NCBI RefSeq assembly: GCF_900105835.1
Contig: NZ_LT629783.1
Span: 3,246,501-3,310,500, forward strand
Source of the DNA: Pseudomonas fragi
GTDB taxonomy: Bacteria > Pseudomonadota > Gammaproteobacteria > Pseudomonadales > Pseudomonadaceae
Length of the DNA stretch: 64,000 nucleotides
Reading direction: 5' to 3'
Part shown: piece by piece, positions 12,485-23,522 of the stretch
How the letters are laid out: every line of letters begins with the position of its first letter
How positions within the stretch are numbered: the stretch's first letter is position 1
Notes under the pieces: model-generated
Databases searched by the model: none
What the model was told of the DNA's origin: nothing
Seen by the model: only the letters and a program-made list of their open reading frames with translations
Position numbers and translations under genes: made by a program

Positions 12485-14539
12485 TCAGCTCAGCAGTGAA
12501 ATATCGGCAACGCCCAGGAACAGGCCACGCAGACGGGCCAGCAATGCGTAGCGGTTAGCCCGCACGCTCGGGTCTTCTGCGTTGATCATCACGGCTTCGA
12601 AGAACGCATCCACCGGCTCGCGCAGCGAGGCCAGACGGGTCAGTGCTTCGTTGTACTGACGGGCAGCAGCCATTGGCTGTACGGCTTCGTCGGCCTTCTG
12701 GATGGCCGAGAACAGCGAGAACTCACAGGCATTGTCGAAATAACGGGCTTCAACGTGAGTCGAAACCGTGCCTTCAACCTTGCTCAGCAGGTTCGATACA
12801 CGCTTGTTCACGGCAGCCAGTGCAGCGGCCTCCGGCAATTGACGGAACGCCTGTACCGCTTGCACGCGCTGATCGAAGTCCAGTGCCGACGTCGGGTTGA
12901 GGGCACGCACCGAGAGGTAGGTGGCCACGTCCACGCCTTCATCCTCATAACGCGCACGCAGGCGGTCGAAGATGAATTCCAGTACCTGATCCGCCAGACC
13001 GGCCGACTTGATCTTGGCGCCGAAAGCGTTGACAGCGAATTTCACTGCTTCAGTCAGGTCGAGGTCGAGTTTCTTGTCGATCAGGATGCGCAGGATACCC
13101 AGCGCTGCACGACGCAGTGCGTACGGGTCTTTGCTGCCTGTAGGCAACATGCCAATGCCGAAAATGCCCACCAGGGTGTCGAGCTTGTCGGCGATGGCCA
13201 CCGCAGCACCGGTCAAGGTGCTTGGCAACTCGGCGCCAGCGCCACGCGGCATGTACTGCTCGTTCAATGCCAGTGCAACGTCTTCAGGCTCGCCGTCGTT
13301 CAGCGCGTAGTAGTAACCGGCAATGCCTTGCATCTCCGGGAACTCGCCGACCATTTCGGTCGCCAGGTCGCACTTGGATAGCAAGCCGGCACGGGCTGCA
13401 CGCGGTGCGTCGCCGCCAATGCGCGGGGCAATGAAGGCTGCCAGTTTCGAAACGCGCTCGGCCTTGTCGTAAACGCTGCCCAGTTGAGCCTGGAACACCA
13501 CGTTTTGCAGGCGCAGGTTGAAGCTTTCCAGCGTCTGTTTTTTGTCTTGCTTGAAGAAGAACTCAGCATCGGTCAGGCGCGGGCGAACCACTTTCTCGTT
13601 ACCCGAGATGATCTGCTGCGGGTCTTTGCTCTCGATGTTGGCCACGGTGATAAAGCGCGGCAGCAACTTGCCATCAATGTCCAGCAGGCAGAAATACTTC
13701 TGGTTGTCCTGCATGGTGGTGATCAGGGCTTCTTGCGGTACATCGAGGAAGCGCTCTTCGAACGAGCACACCAGCGGCACCGGCCATTCAACCAGCGCAG
13801 TCACTTCGTCGAGCAGGCTTGGTGGCACGATGGCAGTGCCTTCCTGCATGGTCGCCAGCTCGGCTACACGCTTGGAAATCAGCTCACGACGCTCGTTGAA
13901 GTCTGCCAGCACATAGGCTTTGCGCAGGTCTTCGAGGTAGTTGGCGGGTGCGCTGATGCGCACGTTTTCCGGGTGGTGGAAGCGGTGACCGCGGGATTCG
14001 CGACCGGCTTTTTGCGCCAGGATCGTGCAATCAATCACTTCATCGCCCAGCAGCATGACCAGCCATTGGGTTGGACGCACGAACTCGACCTTGCGTGCAC
14101 CCCAGCGCATGCGCTTGGGGATCGGCAGGTCGTTGAGCGAGTCTTCGACGATGGTTGGCAGCAAGCTGGCGGTCGGCTTGCCGACGATCACCTGGCTGAA
14201 ACGCAGTTTCGGGCCGCTCTGGTCGATTTCGCTCAGCTCAACGCCGCATTTTTTGGCAAAGCCAAGGGCTGCCTGGGTCGGGTTGCCTTCGGCATCGAAA
14301 GCGGCCTGGCGTGGCGGGCCGTCGATATTGATGCTGCGGTCCGGCTGTTGGGTTTCCAGCTGGGTCAGCAGCACGGCCAGACGACGCGGTGCGGCGTAGA
14401 CTTTTTTCGCGCTGAATTTCAGACCGGCTGTTTGCAGGCCTTTTTCAATCCCGGCGAGGAATGCATCGGCCAGGGTATTGAGGGCTTTTGGCGGCAGTTC
14501 TTCAGTGCCCAGTTCAACCAGAAAATCTTGAGCACTCAT
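12485..14539 (-). CDS. glyS: Glycine--tRNA ligase beta subunit
   Basis: The beta chain of the alpha2-beta2 glycyl-tRNA synthetase, which binds tRNA(Gly). The 684-residue length is normal. The N-terminus [20 protein letters not shown] is the family signature, and the C-terminal DALR-type anticodon-binding part is present. Its start overlaps the glyQ stop by 4 bp (ATGA), giving translational coupling and equal subunit supply. Confidence 0.97.
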   Translation of the reverse strand: MSAQDFLVELGTEELPPKALNTLADAFLAGIEKGLQTAGLKFSAKKVYAAPRRLAVLLTQLETQQPDRSINIDGPPRQAAFDAEGNPTQAALGFAKKCGVELSEIDQSGPKLRFSQVIVGKPTASLLPTIVEDSLNDLPIPKRMRWGARKVEFVRPTQWLVMLLGDEVIDCTILAQKAGRESRGHRFHHPENVRISAPANYLEDLRKAYVLADFNERRELISKRVAELATMQEGTAIVPPSLLDEVTALVEWPVPLVCSFEERFLDVPQEALITTMQDNQKYFCLLDIDGKLLPRFITVANIESKDPQQIISGNEKVVRPRLTDAEFFFKQDKKQTLESFNLRLQNVVFQAQLGSVYDKAERVSKLAAFIAPRIGGDAPRAARAGLLSKCDLATEMVGEFPEMQGIAGYYYALNDGEPEDVALALNEQYMPRGAGAELPSTLTGAAVAIADKLDTLVGIFGIGMLPTGSKDPYALRRAALGILRILIDKKLDLDLTEAVKFAVNAFGAKIKSAGLADQVLEFIFDRLRARYEDEGVDVATYLSVRALNPTSALDFDQRVQAVQAFRQLPEAAALAAVNKRVSNLLSKVEGTVSTHVEARYFDNACEFSLFSAIQKADEAVQPMAAARQYNEALTRLASLREPVDAFFEAVMINAEDPSVRANRYALLARLRGLFLGVADISLLS

Positions 14540-15489
14540 TGTACTGCCTCCAACTTGGCCAACACTTCATCACGCAAATCAGGTGGAGCCATCGGGAAGC
14601 CCAGCTTGGCGCGAGCTTCGAGATAGGCCTGAGCCACGGCACGGGCCAGGGTACGCACACGCAGAATGTACTGTTGGCGCGCCGTCACGGAAATCGCGCG
14701 ACGGGCATCCAGCAAGTTGAAGGTGTGGGATGCCTTGAGCACCATTTCGTAGCTTGGCAACGGCAGCGGCTGGTCGAGTTCGATCAGACGCTTGGCTTCG
14801 CTTTCGTAGAAATCGAACAATTCGAACAGTTTGTCGACGTTGGCGTGTTCGAAGTTGTAGGTCGACTGCTCGACTTCGTTCTGGTGGAACACGTCGCCGT
14901 AGGTCACTTTGCCGAACGGGCCGTCAGTCCATACCAGGTCGTAGACGGAATCCACGCCCTGCAGGTACATCGCCAGACGCTCAAGGCCGTAGGTGATTTC
15001 GCCGGTAACCGGGTAGCACTCAATGCCGCCTACTTGCTGGAAGTAGGTGAACTGGGTGACTTCCATGCCGTTGAGCCAGATTTCCCAGCCCAGACCCCAA
15101 GCGCCCAGAGTTGGCGATTCCCAGTTGTCTTCGACGAAACGGATATCGTGGACCAGCGGGTCCAGGCCGATGTGTTTCAGCGAGCCCAGGTACAGTTCCT
15201 GGAAGTTTGGCGGGTTTGGCTTCAAAACCACCTGGAACTGGTAGTAGTGCTGCAAACGGTTGGGGTTTTCGCCGTAGCGGCCGTCAGTCGGGCGACGACT
15301 GGGCTGCACATAAGCGGCGTTCCAGGTTTCCGGGCCCAGAGAGCGCAAAAACGTGGCGGTATGGAATGTGCCGGCGCCCACTTCCATATCGTAGGGCTGA
15401 AGCACCACACAACCTTGCTCGGCCCAGTATTGCTGGAGGGCGAGGATCAAGTCTTGGAAGGTACGCACTGCTGGCGTAGGCTGGCTCAC
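14536..15489 (-). CDS. glyQ: Glycine--tRNA ligase alpha subunit
   Basis: The alpha chain carries the class II catalytic core that activates glycine. The 317 residues show the typical beginning ([18 protein letters not shown]), followed by [19 protein letters not shown] and the motif-2 region [19 protein letters not shown]. It is the first gene of the glyQ-glyS-gmhB-plsC block and is divergent from tag, with 81 bp between the starts holding both promoters. Confidence 0.97.
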   Translation of the reverse strand: MSQPTPAVRTFQDLILALQQYWAEQGCVVLQPYDMEVGAGTFHTATFLRSLGPETWNAAYVQPSRRPTDGRYGENPNRLQHYYQFQVVLKPNPPNFQELYLGSLKHIGLDPLVHDIRFVEDNWESPTLGAWGLGWEIWLNGMEVTQFTYFQQVGGIECYPVTGEITYGLERLAMYLQGVDSVYDLVWTDGPFGKVTYGDVFHQNEVEQSTYNFEHANVDKLFELFDFYESEAKRLIELDQPLPLPSYEMVLKASHTFNLLDARRAISVTARQQYILRVRTLARAVAQAYLEARAKLGFPMAPPDLRDEVLAKLEAVQ

Positions 15490-15570
15490 AAATTCACCTG
15501 TTTCTTGGGCTGCGATTTAAAGAGCGGGAGTATACCCGATTCGGTCGCCCCTCTACCTCTCGGAGCCTAT

Positions 15571-16128
15571 ATGCCACGTTGCTTCTGGTGTTCAGAAGAT
15601 CCGCTGTATGTCGCTTATCACGATCAAGAGTGGGGCGTGCCGCTGCGCGATGCGCATGGGCTGTTCGAGTTGTTATTGCTCGAAGGGTTCCAGGCGGGTT
15701 TGTCGTGGATCACGGTTTTAAAGAAGCGCGAGCACTATCGCAAGGTCATGTTCGGCTTTGATGTGCAGCGCCTGGCGGCCATGACGGACGCTGAAATCGA
15801 GGCATTGCTGCAAGACCCGGGGATTATCCGCAACCGTCTCAAGGTGGCCGGAGCACGGCGCAATGCCCAGGCCTGGCTGGCGCTGGACAACCCGGTGGAG
15901 TTTTTATGGTCGTTTGTGGGCGGCAAGCCGAAGATCAATCACTTTACCGAGCGCCATGAATTCCCGGCGGTAACGCCAGAGGCCGAAGCCATGAGTAAGG
16001 GCCTGAAAAAAGCGGGCTTTACGTTCGTCGGCCCGACCATTTGCTACGCCTTTATGCAGGCCAGCGGCATGGTCATGGACCATGCCACCACCTGTGACCG
16101 TTACGCCGAACTGGCAAACGGCGGTTAG
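15571..16128 (+). CDS. tag: DNA-3-methyladenine glycosylase I
   Basis: Tag excises 3-methyladenine from alkylated DNA, the first step of base excision repair. The 185-residue protein begins MPRCFWCSEDPLYVAYHDQEWG, containing the zinc-binding Cys and His, has the helix-hairpin-helix region with EGFQAGLSWITVLKKRE, and ends with the DHATTCDRY zinc-ligand region. The frame is open far upstream over glyQ, but the family start is ATG at 15571. It is a usual neighbour of glyQ in Pseudomonas. Confidence 0.95.
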   Translation: MPRCFWCSEDPLYVAYHDQEWGVPLRDAHGLFELLLLEGFQAGLSWITVLKKREHYRKVMFGFDVQRLAAMTDAEIEALLQDPGIIRNRLKVAGARRNAQAWLALDNPVEFLWSFVGGKPKINHFTERHEFPAVTPEAEAMSKGLKKAGFTFVGPTICYAFMQASGMVMDHATTCDRYAELANGG

Positions 16129-16156
16129 AATGTCTTTTTTCGCCACACGCATAACC

Positions 16157-16289
16157 CGTAGCAGCTGCCGAAGGCTGCGTCCGGCGGCGTAGCCGTCGTG
16201 AAGTCAGGCCCTGCGATGTGTCAGTAAAATCAAGCACTCAGCATTGACGATTGCTTCGCAATCGGACGCAGCCTTCGGCAGCTGCTACG
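16157..16289. repeat. Paired inverted repeat (second REP family)
   Basis: The 27 bases at 16157-16183, which include GTAGCAGCTGCCGAAGG, are repeated as a perfect inverted copy at 16263-16289, with 79 bp between them. The element fills the gap between tag and the lipid A acyltransferase gene. A related pair is at 57441-57587 and a single relative (GTAGCCGCTGCCGCAGG) near 53010. Confidence 0.85.
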
Positions 16290-16311
16290 AGTGCTTTCGA
16301 GAGATTATCCT

Positions 16312-17199
16312 GTGGAAAAGTTTAAAGGCGCCTTGCTGGTCGGGGCTTTGCGGTTGTTTGCCATGCTCCCGTGGGGCGCGGTGCAGCGCGTGGGCTCGGC
16401 CATCGGCTGGTTGATGTGGAAACTGCCTAATCGCTCACGCGATGTGGTGCGTATCAACCTGGCCAAGTGCTTCCCCGAAATGGACCCGGTTGCCCGTGAG
16501 CAACTGGTGGGCCAAAGCCTCAAGGACATCGGCAAAAGCCTGACCGAGAGCGCTTGTGCGTGGATCTGGCCAGCTCAGCGTTCCATTGACCTGGTGCGTG
16601 AAGTTGAAGGCCTGGACGTGCTCAAGGACGCTTTGGCTTCAGGCAAGGGCGTGGTCGGCATCACCAGCCACCTGGGCAACTGGGAAGTGCTTAACCACTT
16701 TTATTGCAGCCAGTGCAAACCGATCATCTTTTACCGTCCGCCCAAGCTCAAGGCTGTGGATGAGTTGCTGCAAAAGCAACGTGTGCAACTGGGCAACCGT
16801 GTGGCTGCGTCGACCAAAGAAGGCATCCTGAGCGTTATCAAGGAAGTGCGCAAAGGTGGCCAGGTGGGCATTCCGGCAGATCCGGAGCCTGCTGAGTCGG
16901 CCGGTATTTTTGTGCCATTTCTCGGCACGATGGCCCTGACCAGCAAGTTTGTGCCCAATATGCTGGCGGGCGGCAAGGCGGTGGGGGTGTTCCTGCACGC
17001 ACTGCGCCTGCCGGACGGGTCGGGATTCAAAGTGATTCTGGAAGCGGCACCCGAAGAGATGTACAGCACTGACACGGCCACCTCGTGCGCGGCCATGAGC
17101 AAGGTGGTCGAGAAATATGTGCGGGCGTATCCGAGCCAGTACATGTGGAGCATGAAGCGCTTCAAGAAGCGTCCGCCGGGTGAGGCGCGCTGGTACTGA
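16312..17199 (+). CDS. Lipid A biosynthesis (lysophospholipid) acyltransferase, LpxL/HtrB family
   Basis: This inner-membrane enzyme adds a secondary acyl chain to lipid A. The 295-residue protein has an N-terminal hydrophobic anchor (GALLVGALRLFAMLPW), the catalytic HLGNWE motif (H-x4-E) and the conserved FYRPPK and GIPADPEPAESAG blocks. A GTG at 16291 would extend the frame into the REP pair; the family N-terminus (V/M)EKFKGALL supports GTG at 16312. It corresponds to PA0011 (called htrB1) of P. aeruginosa by position and sequence character. The exact acyl position modified is not deducible here. Confidence 0.9.
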   Translation: MEKFKGALLVGALRLFAMLPWGAVQRVGSAIGWLMWKLPNRSRDVVRINLAKCFPEMDPVAREQLVGQSLKDIGKSLTESACAWIWPAQRSIDLVREVEGLDVLKDALASGKGVVGITSHLGNWEVLNHFYCSQCKPIIFYRPPKLKAVDELLQKQRVQLGNRVAASTKEGILSVIKEVRKGGQVGIPADPEPAESAGIFVPFLGTMALTSKFVPNMLAGGKAVGVFLHALRLPDGSGFKVILEAAPEEMYSTDTATSCAAMSKVVEKYVRAYPSQYMWSMKRFKKRPPGEARWY

Positions 17200-17230
17200 A
17201 ACCCTATGCCCATTGTGGGGGCGGGCTTGT

Positions 17231-17308
17231 TGTGGGAGCGGGCTTGCCCGCTATGCGGTACTCCAGTTGCACCGCAGCGATCCCATCGCGAGCAAGCCCG
17301 CTCCCACA
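17231..17308. repeat. REP pair
   Basis: Inverted copies of the REP core (TGTGGGAGCGGGCTTGC and its complement) are 78 bp end to end, lying between the lipid A acyltransferase gene and the TPR gene. A partial extra copy, GGGGGCGGGCTTG, precedes it at about 17216. Confidence 0.9.
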
Positions 17309-17317
17309 GGGGGAGTC

Positions 17318-17629
17318 TTACGAGGTTTTATCCAGCTTTTTCAAAAACACGGTCATTTCTTTTTCGGCCTGTTTGTCACCATGGGCCTGCGCTGCAGCTA
17401 TCCCCTGCTCCCACGCCGCCCGCGCTGCCACTCGATCCCCCGCCGCCAGTTGCGCCTTGCCCAGCAGCTTCCAGGCCGCCGAATACTTGGGATCAAAGCC
17501 CACGCAACGCTGCAGGTGTTCCGCCGCCTTGAGGTTATCCCCAAGGTCGAGATAACCCTTGCCCAGGCCGAAGCGCAGCAATGAGTTATCCACACCCTTG
17601 GCGAGCATTTTTTCCAGTGATTCCAGCAT
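17318..17629 (-). CDS. Small tetratricopeptide-repeat protein
   Basis: A 103-residue soluble protein with no signal peptide and about two TPR units: the stretch SLLRFGLGKGYLDLGDNLKA, then AAEHLQRCVGFDPKYSAAWK, then LLGKAQLAAGDRVAARAAWE. TPRs are protein-protein interaction helices. In Pseudomonas a gene of this kind is the usual neighbour of trkA. It is 10 bp from trkA on the same strand, but its own start is upstream of nothing else, so it would be the distal gene of the trkA unit. No function is known to me. A perfect DnaA box lies within it at 17586-17594. Confidence 0.8.
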   Translation of the reverse strand: MLESLEKMLAKGVDNSLLRFGLGKGYLDLGDNLKAAEHLQRCVGFDPKYSAAWKLLGKAQLAAGDRVAARAAWEQGIAAAQAHGDKQAEKEMTVFLKKLDKTS

Positions 17630-17639
17630 CCCTGACTCC

Positions 17640-19016
17640 TTAGAAAAAACTCAATCCCACATGGAACAGCTTCTCTACGTCGCGAATATGCTTTTTATCC
17701 ACAAGGAAAAGTATGACGTGGTCGCCCGCATTGATCACAGTTGAATCGTGGGCAATCAGCACTTCTTCATCACGAATGATCGCGCCAATCGTGGTGCCCG
17801 GCGGTAAGTTGATTTCGCCGATGCTGCGCCCAATGACCTTGCTCGACTTCGAATCACCGTGGGCAATCGCCTCGATGGCCTCTGCCGCACCGCGGCGCAG
17901 TGAGTGCACGCTGACGATATCGCCACGGCGCACGTGGGCCAGCAAGGTGCCGATGGTGGCCAGCTGCGGGCTGATGGCGATATCGATTTCGCCACCCTGG
18001 ATCAGGTCTACATAGGCCGGGTTGTTGATGATGGTCATCACCTTCTTCGCGCCCAGGCGTTTGGCCAGCAGCGAGGACATAATATTGGCCTCGTCATCGT
18101 TGGTCAGGGCCAGGAACACGTCGGCGTCGGCGATGTTCTCTTCGAGCATCAGATCACGGTCCGAGGCGCTGCCTTGCAGCACCACCGTGCTGTCCAGGGT
18201 GTCGGACAGATAGCGGCAACGCGCCGGGCTCATCTCGATGATCTTGACCTGATAACGGCTTTCGATGGCCTCGGCCAGACGCTCGCCGATCTGCCCGCCG
18301 CCGGCAATGACAATGCGTTTGTAGCTTTCGTCGAGACGGCGCATTTCGCTCATGACAGCGCGAATATTGGCCTTGGCGGCGATGAAAAAGACTTCGTCGT
18401 CAGCCTCGATGATGGTATCGCCACGGGGGGTAATCGGCCGATCACGTCGGAAAATCGCCGCCACTCGTGTATCCACATTCGGCATGTGCTCGCGCAGCTG
18501 GCGCAATTGCTGGCCAATCAGCGGGCCACCGTAATACGCCTTGACCGCCACCAGCTGCGCCTTGCCTTCGGCAAAGTCGATCACCTGCAAGGCACCGGGG
18601 TGTTCGATCAGGCGCTTGATGTAGTTGGTCACCACCTGCTCGGGGCTGATCAACACGTCGACCGGGATGGCGTCGTTGTCGAACAGTTCTTCGCCCCGTG
18701 TCAGGTAGGCCGCTTCCCGTACCCGGGCGATTTTGGTCGGGGTGTGAAACAGCGTGTAGGCAACCTGACAGGCAACCATATTGGTCTCGTCGCTGTTGGT
18801 CACGGCCACCAGCATGTCAGCGTCATCCGCACCTGCCTGGCGCAGTACATTGGGCAGCGAGGCGCGGCCCTGCACGGTGCGGATGTCGAGGCGATCACCG
18901 AGGTCGCGCAGGCGCTCACCGTCGGTGTCGACCACGGTGATGTCGTTGGCTTCGCTGGCCAGATGTTCGGCCAGCGTGCCGCCGACCTGACCCGCGCCGA
19001 GGATGATGATTTTCAT
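17640..19016 (-). CDS. trkA: Trk potassium uptake system regulatory protein TrkA
   Basis: TrkA is the cytoplasmic NAD(H)-binding gating ring of the TrkH/TrkG potassium channel. The 458-residue length is normal. It has two RCK halves, each starting with a Rossmann fold: [18 protein letters not shown] at residue 3 and [18 protein letters not shown] near 233, each followed by a RCK_C domain. It is downstream of rsmB with a 19-bp gap, so fmt-rsmB-trkA-TPR reads as one operon. A DnaA box lies near its 3' end at 17695-17703. Confidence 0.96.
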   Translation of the reverse strand: MKIIILGAGQVGGTLAEHLASEANDITVVDTDGERLRDLGDRLDIRTVQGRASLPNVLRQAGADDADMLVAVTNSDETNMVACQVAYTLFHTPTKIARVREAAYLTRGEELFDNDAIPVDVLISPEQVVTNYIKRLIEHPGALQVIDFAEGKAQLVAVKAYYGGPLIGQQLRQLREHMPNVDTRVAAIFRRDRPITPRGDTIIEADDEVFFIAAKANIRAVMSEMRRLDESYKRIVIAGGGQIGERLAEAIESRYQVKIIEMSPARCRYLSDTLDSTVVLQGSASDRDLMLEENIADADVFLALTNDDEANIMSSLLAKRLGAKKVMTIINNPAYVDLIQGGEIDIAISPQLATIGTLLAHVRRGDIVSVHSLRRGAAEAIEAIAHGDSKSSKVIGRSIGEINLPPGTTIGAIIRDEEVLIAHDSTVINAGDHVILFLVDKKHIRDVEKLFHVGLSFF

Positions 19017-19035
19017 GCCTGCAATCCTTAATCCG

Positions 19036-20346
19036 TTAGCCGCGAGCGGCTGCGATCTTGATCAATTTGGCGTAATAAAAGCCATCGTGCCCGCCCTCTT
19101 GCGCCAGCAGCTGGCGCCCGTGAGGCTGCTTGATGCCGAACTGCCCGGCGATATCCAGCTCCCGGGCACCCGGTGTACGGGCCAGGAATGCTTCAATCAC
19201 TTCGGTGTTTTCGGTTGGCAACGTCGAGCAGGTGGCATAGAGCAAGATGCCACCAACTTCCAGGGTTGGCCACATCGCGTCCAGCAATTCGCCCTGCAAG
19301 GTGGCGAGTGCGGCAATGTCGTCCGGTTGGCGGGTCAGTTTAATGTCCGGATGACGACGGATAACGCCCGTTGCCGAGCAAGGCGCATCCAGCAATATGC
19401 GCTGGAACGGCTTGCCGTCCCACCAAGTGGCGGTGTCGCGGCCGTCAGCGGCGATCAGCTCGGCGCTCAGGCCCAGCCGCTCGAGGTTTTCACGTACACG
19501 CACCAGGCGCTTGGCTTCCAGGTCCACGGCTACCACGCCGGCCAGTTTGGGCTCGACTTCCAGGATGTGGCAGGTCTTGCCGCCGGGGGCACAGCAGGCG
19601 TCGAGGACACGTTGGCCCGGCGCCAGGTCCAGCAGGTCGGCGGCCAGTTGCGCGGCTTCGTCCTGCACACTGATCCAGCCTTCGGCAAAGCCCGGCAGGT
19701 TGCGCACATCGCAAGCCTCAGCCAGCACGATGCCATCCTGGCTAAAGGTGCACGGCTGGGCTTCGATCCCGGCTTCGATCAACAATTGCAGGTAAGCATC
19801 GCGGCTGTGATGGCGACGGTTGACCCGCAATATCATCGGCGGGTGAGCGTTGTTGGCTGCGCAAATGGCCTCCCACTGCTGTGGCCAAAAGGCCTTCAAG
19901 GATTTTTGCAGCCAGCGCGGGTGTGCAGTGCGCACGACCGGGTCATGCTCCAGCTCGGCCAGCAAGGTTTCGCTCTCGCGCTGGGCGTTGCGTAGCACGG
20001 CGTTGAGCAGGGCCTTGGCCCAGGGTTTTTTCAGTTTGTCGGCGCAACCTACGGTTTCGCCGATGGCCGCGTGAGCCGGAATGCGGGTGTAGAGCAGTTG
20101 GTACAAACCCACCAATAGCAGTGCTTCAACATCAGCGTCCGCAGCCTTGAAGGGTTTTTGCAGCAGCTTGTTGGCCAGCGCCGACAGGCGTGGTTGCCAG
20201 CGGGCTGTGCCGAAGGCCAGGTCCTGGGTCAGGCCGCGGTCACGCGCCTCAACCTTGTCCAGTTGCAGCGGCAACGAACTGTTGAGCGATGCCTTGCCGT
20301 TGAGTACGGCAGTCAGGGCCTTGGCGGCGGCCAGACGAGGATTCAT
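19036..20346 (-). CDS. rsmB: 16S rRNA (cytosine-967 C5)-methyltransferase
   Basis: RsmB methylates C967 of 16S rRNA using S-adenosylmethionine. The 436-residue protein has an N-terminal NusB-like RNA-binding domain and a C-terminal methyltransferase domain with the SAM site [17 protein letters not shown], the catalytic-cysteine motif [17 protein letters not shown] and the second cysteine in [14 protein letters not shown]. Its ATG overlaps the fmt stop by 4 bp. Confidence 0.96.
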   Translation of the reverse strand: MNPRLAAAKALTAVLNGKASLNSSLPLQLDKVEARDRGLTQDLAFGTARWQPRLSALANKLLQKPFKAADADVEALLLVGLYQLLYTRIPAHAAIGETVGCADKLKKPWAKALLNAVLRNAQRESETLLAELEHDPVVRTAHPRWLQKSLKAFWPQQWEAICAANNAHPPMILRVNRRHHSRDAYLQLLIEAGIEAQPCTFSQDGIVLAEACDVRNLPGFAEGWISVQDEAAQLAADLLDLAPGQRVLDACCAPGGKTCHILEVEPKLAGVVAVDLEAKRLVRVRENLERLGLSAELIAADGRDTATWWDGKPFQRILLDAPCSATGVIRRHPDIKLTRQPDDIAALATLQGELLDAMWPTLEVGGILLYATCSTLPTENTEVIEAFLARTPGARELDIAGQFGIKQPHGRQLLAQEGGHDGFYYAKLIKIAAARG

Positions 20347-21293
20347 TGTGCGGCACCTAATACTGTACCGACGGCAAACTTCTCACGACGGCTGTTGAAA
20401 AAATCGCTGAAGTTCAGCGCTTTGCCACCGGGCAATTGCAGACGGGTCAGGCACAAGGCGCCTTCACCGCAACCCACGATCAAGCCTTCCTTGCTGGCGG
20501 CGAGGATCTGCCCCGCAGGGCCTTGAGCGTCAGCCATGCTTGCGGCCAGCACTTTCAGGGCTTCGCCGTTGAGGGTGCTGTGGCAGATCGGCCACGGGTT
20601 AAAGGCACGAATCAGGCGCTCCAGCTCAACCGCCGGGCGGCTCCAGTCGATACGCGCTTCGTCCTTGTTCAGCTTGTGGGCGTAGGTCGCCAGGCTGTCA
20701 TCCTGCACTTCACCTTCAAGCGTTCCCGCCGCCAGACCGGCGATGGCCTGGATAACGGCGGGTGGGCCCAGTTCGGCGAGGCGGTCATGCAGGCTGCCAC
20801 CGGTGTCATCGGCGGTGATTGCAGTCACGGTCTTGAGCAACATGGGGCCGGTGTCCAGGCCCGCCTCCATGCGCATTACGGTCACACCGCTTTCGCTGTC
20901 ACCGGCTTCGATGGCGCGCTGGATCGGCGCCGCCCCGCGCCAGCGTGGCAGCAAGGACGCGTGGCTGTTGATGCAGCCCAGGCGTGGAATATCCAGCACC
21001 ACTTGCGGCAGGATCAGGCCGTAGGCCACCACCACCATCAAGTCCGGCTTGAGTGCGGCCAGTTCGGCCTGGGCCTCGGGGGCGCGCAGGGTGGGTGGCT
21101 GCATCACCGGGATGTTGTGTTCCAGCGCCAGTTGCTTGACCGGGCTTGGCATCAGCTTTTGCCCGCGCCCTGCCGGACGATCCGGTTGGGTGTAGACCGC
21201 GACGATCTCGTAAGGCGTGGCTAGCAGTGCCTTGAGGTGTTCGGCGGCGAATTCTGGGGTGCCGGCAAAGACGATGCGCAATGGCTCAGTCAT
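20343..21293 (-). CDS. fmt: Methionyl-tRNA formyltransferase
   Basis: Fmt formylates initiator Met-tRNA with 10-formyl-tetrahydrofolate. The 316-residue protein has the N-terminal formyltransferase domain ([19 protein letters not shown], then the active-site block [20 protein letters not shown] with the SLLP loop) and the smaller C-terminal tRNA-binding domain. It overlaps rsmB by 4 bp. A REP pair lies in the 209-bp gap to def, which is on the same strand upstream. Confidence 0.96.
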   Translation of the reverse strand: MTEPLRIVFAGTPEFAAEHLKALLATPYEIVAVYTQPDRPAGRGQKLMPSPVKQLALEHNIPVMQPPTLRAPEAQAELAALKPDLMVVVAYGLILPQVVLDIPRLGCINSHASLLPRWRGAAPIQRAIEAGDSESGVTVMRMEAGLDTGPMLLKTVTAITADDTGGSLHDRLAELGPPAVIQAIAGLAAGTLEGEVQDDSLATYAHKLNKDEARIDWSRPAVELERLIRAFNPWPICHSTLNGEALKVLAASMADAQGPAGQILAASKEGLIVGCGEGALCLTRLQLPGGKALNFSDFFNSRREKFAVGTVLGAAQ

Positions 21294-21370
21294 GGGTTAC
21301 TCACTTGGAATGGGGGGCGCAGGAACTGGCGGCATTGAGCCAGCGAACGGACAGGCTGGCTTATTTCTAA

Positions 21371-21457
21371 TGTGGGAGCGGGCTTGCTCGCGATGAGGGT
21401 TACCCGGTGTATCAACAGGATCGCGTTGGCCCGATCGCGAGCAAGCCCGCTCCCACA
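21371..21457. repeat. REP pair
   Basis: An inverted pair of the TGTGGGAGCGGGCTTGC core, 87 bp, in the gap between fmt and def. Confidence 0.92.
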
Positions 21458-21502
21458 TCGGGTCACTGCATGTTCGAAAGTGTTAGCCGCTCGGTATGTC
21501 GA

Positions 21503-22009
21503 TCAAGCGTTCTGGCGGTGCAGTTTTTCCAGCTTCTTCTTGATCCGGTCACGCTTGAGCGTAGACAGGTAATCGACGAACAGCTTGCCGTTGAGGTGGT
21601 CGCACTCATGCTGAATGCACACGGCCAACAGGCCTTCGGCGATCATTTCGAACGGCTTGCCGTCACGGTCCAGCGCCTTGATCTTGACGCGCTGCGGGCG
21701 ATCAACGTTCTCGTAGTAACCCGGGACCGACAGGCAGCCTTCCTGGTACTGGCCCATCTCGTCGGAGAGGATCTCGAACTCGGGGTTGATAAACACCATC
21801 GGTTCGCTGCGGTCTTCGCTCAGATCCATGACCACGATGCGTTTGTGTACGTTGACCTGTGTGGCGGCCAGGCCGATGCCCGGCGCCTCGTACATGGTTT
21901 CAAACATGTCATCGATCAACTGACGGACTTCGTCGTCCACAACCGCCACGGGTTTGGCGATGGTACGCAGACGCGAGTCTGGGAATTCGAGGATGTTCAA
22001 AATAGCCAT
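21503..22009 (-). CDS. def: Peptide deformylase
   Basis: Def removes the N-formyl group from nascent proteins with a bound metal ion. The 168-residue protein has all three motifs: [16 protein letters not shown] with the metal-binding Cys, and the QHECDHLNG His motif. The frame extends 11 codons upstream, but the family start [11 protein letters not shown] fixes ATG at 22009. It lies upstream of fmt-rsmB in the same direction, as in most Pseudomonas. Confidence 0.96.
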   Translation of the reverse strand: MAILNILEFPDSRLRTIAKPVAVVDDEVRQLIDDMFETMYEAPGIGLAATQVNVHKRIVVMDLSEDRSEPMVFINPEFEILSDEMGQYQEGCLSVPGYYENVDRPQRVKIKALDRDGKPFEMIAEGLLAVCIQHECDHLNGKLFVDYLSTLKRDRIKKKLEKLHRQNA

Positions 22010-22389
22010 AAGTTTGATTGGTGCACTGTGTGAAAGATTCAAAAACGGTTGTCAGGTGGGTCCGGTGGACTCGAGCAACCTGTGCAAAACGTCTCCTTCA
22101 GAGAGAGCCCGCTCGGGCTCAGGCGTTTCACGCGAGTACACATAATAAAGGGATTCACCCGCGGATGAAACGACTAGCTGCCGGGCTGCACACGGCATGT
22201 CTTAATTTGAAACCAACGCGCCCGGCCTATGCGCGACGTTCTACTAATGTTGGGTTTGCAGCTGCCGTTTCAAGTTTTGCCGGGGTGCTCAATCCAGCCC
22301 TTTTCATGATTTGCCAAACAACTTGTCAACAGACTTATCCACAGCTTGTTCCTTACAGCTAGATGGAATAATCGATCAAGGATGATCCT
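22010..22389. other. 380-bp intergenic region; LysM gene expected here is absent
   Basis: The region holds the divergent promoters of def and dprA and a perfect DnaA box, TTATCCACA, at 22335-22343. I see no gene. From memory, Pseudomonas genomes usually carry a LysM-domain protein gene of about 1 kb (PA0020 in P. aeruginosa) at this place, divergent from def and upstream of dprA. The open frame 22165-22362 does not resemble it. Confidence 0.6.
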
Positions 22390-23487
22390 ATGCCACCGTC
22401 AGAAATATCCCCAGCAGAGCTGGAGGCCCGCTTGCGCTTGCACCGCTTGCCCGACGTCGGGCCACGGCGCTACTACAGCCTGTTCAGTGCCTTTGGCTCG
22501 GCCAGCTCTGCTCTCAGCGCGCCTGCCAGTGCCTGGCGCGCCCTGGGGCTGCCCGAGGCCTGCGCCCAGGCGCGGCGCAGCCCTGAAGTTCGCGAGGGTG
22601 CCAGCGCTGCATTGCGCTGGCTTGAGCGCTCCAGACACCATGTGCTGCTGCATGACCAGGCTGCTTACCCGGCGTTGTTGAGTGAATTGAGCGATGCCCC
22701 GCCGCTGTTGTTCGTGGCGGGCGAGCCGTCGATCCTGGAAAAGCCGCAGTTGGCGATGGTCGGTAGCCGACGCGCCTCAAGGCCAGGGCTGGACACCGCC
22801 GCAGCCTTTTCCCGCAGTCTGGCAGGCGCAGGTTTTGTGATTACCAGCGGGCTGGCGCTGGGCATTGATGGCGCGGCGCACCAGGCTGCCCTCGACGTTG
22901 GCGGGCAGACGGTGGGGGTGCTGGGCACAGGTCTGGAAAAACTTTATCCACAGCGCCATCGCGCCCTGGCAGACGCCATGATTCACGGCGCTGGCGCGGT
23001 GGTTTCGGAGTTTCCCCTGGACGCCGGGCCACAAGCTGCCAACTTCCCCCGGCGTAACCGCATCATCAGCGGTTTGTCCCTTGGCGTGCTGGTGGTCGAG
23101 GCCAGCGTGTCCAGCGGATCGCTGATTACTGCCCGGCTCGCTGCCGAGCAGGGGCGCGAGGTCTACGCCATGCCCGGTTCCATCCATCACCCGGGGGCGC
23201 GTGGCTGTCATCAACTGATCCGTGATGGCGCTACGCTTGTCGAAACCGTCGAGCACATCCTTGAAGGCTTGCGGGGTTGGCGCTCGATGCCGATATCCAC
23301 AGCACAAACGCTTACACCAAGCTGTCATCCATTAGTGCAATTGTTGCAGGCAGCGCCTTGCACCAGCGAAGCGCTGGTCAACGCCAGTGGTTGGGATCTG
23401 CCCCGATTGCTGGCCACTTTGACCGAGCTTGAACTGGCGGGGCACGTTGTACTCGAGGGTGGGCGTTGGTTTGCTCGCGCCAGCTAA
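22390..23487 (+). CDS. dprA: DNA-processing protein DprA (Smf)
   Basis: DprA binds incoming single-stranded DNA during natural transformation and loads RecA. The 365-residue protein has an N-terminal SAM-like helical domain, the extended Rossmann fold ([54 protein letters not shown]) and a C-terminal winged-helix domain ([18 protein letters not shown]). It is 35 bp ahead of tsaC and likely cotranscribed. A DnaA box is in the coding sequence at 22944-22952. Confidence 0.94.
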   Translation: MPPSEISPAELEARLRLHRLPDVGPRRYYSLFSAFGSASSALSAPASAWRALGLPEACAQARRSPEVREGASAALRWLERSRHHVLLHDQAAYPALLSELSDAPPLLFVAGEPSILEKPQLAMVGSRRASRPGLDTAAAFSRSLAGAGFVITSGLALGIDGAAHQAALDVGGQTVGVLGTGLEKLYPQRHRALADAMIHGAGAVVSEFPLDAGPQAANFPRRNRIISGLSLGVLVVEASVSSGSLITARLAAEQGREVYAMPGSIHHPGARGCHQLIRDGATLVETVEHILEGLRGWRSMPISTAQTLTPSCHPLVQLLQAAPCTSEALVNASGWDLPRLLATLTELELAGHVVLEGGRWFARAS

Positions 23488-23522
23488 GTACACTGCGCGC
23501 AGCATATATCTGGAGACATTCA

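Noticed and set aside
12755..15500. Long plus-strand frames over glyS and glyQ, including the upstream extension of tag
   Set aside because: They lie opposite conserved synthetase genes; only the part from 15571 is a real gene.
22165..22362. A 65-codon open frame between def and dprA
   Set aside because: No convincing ribosome-binding site, no LysM pattern, composition like non-coding DNA.
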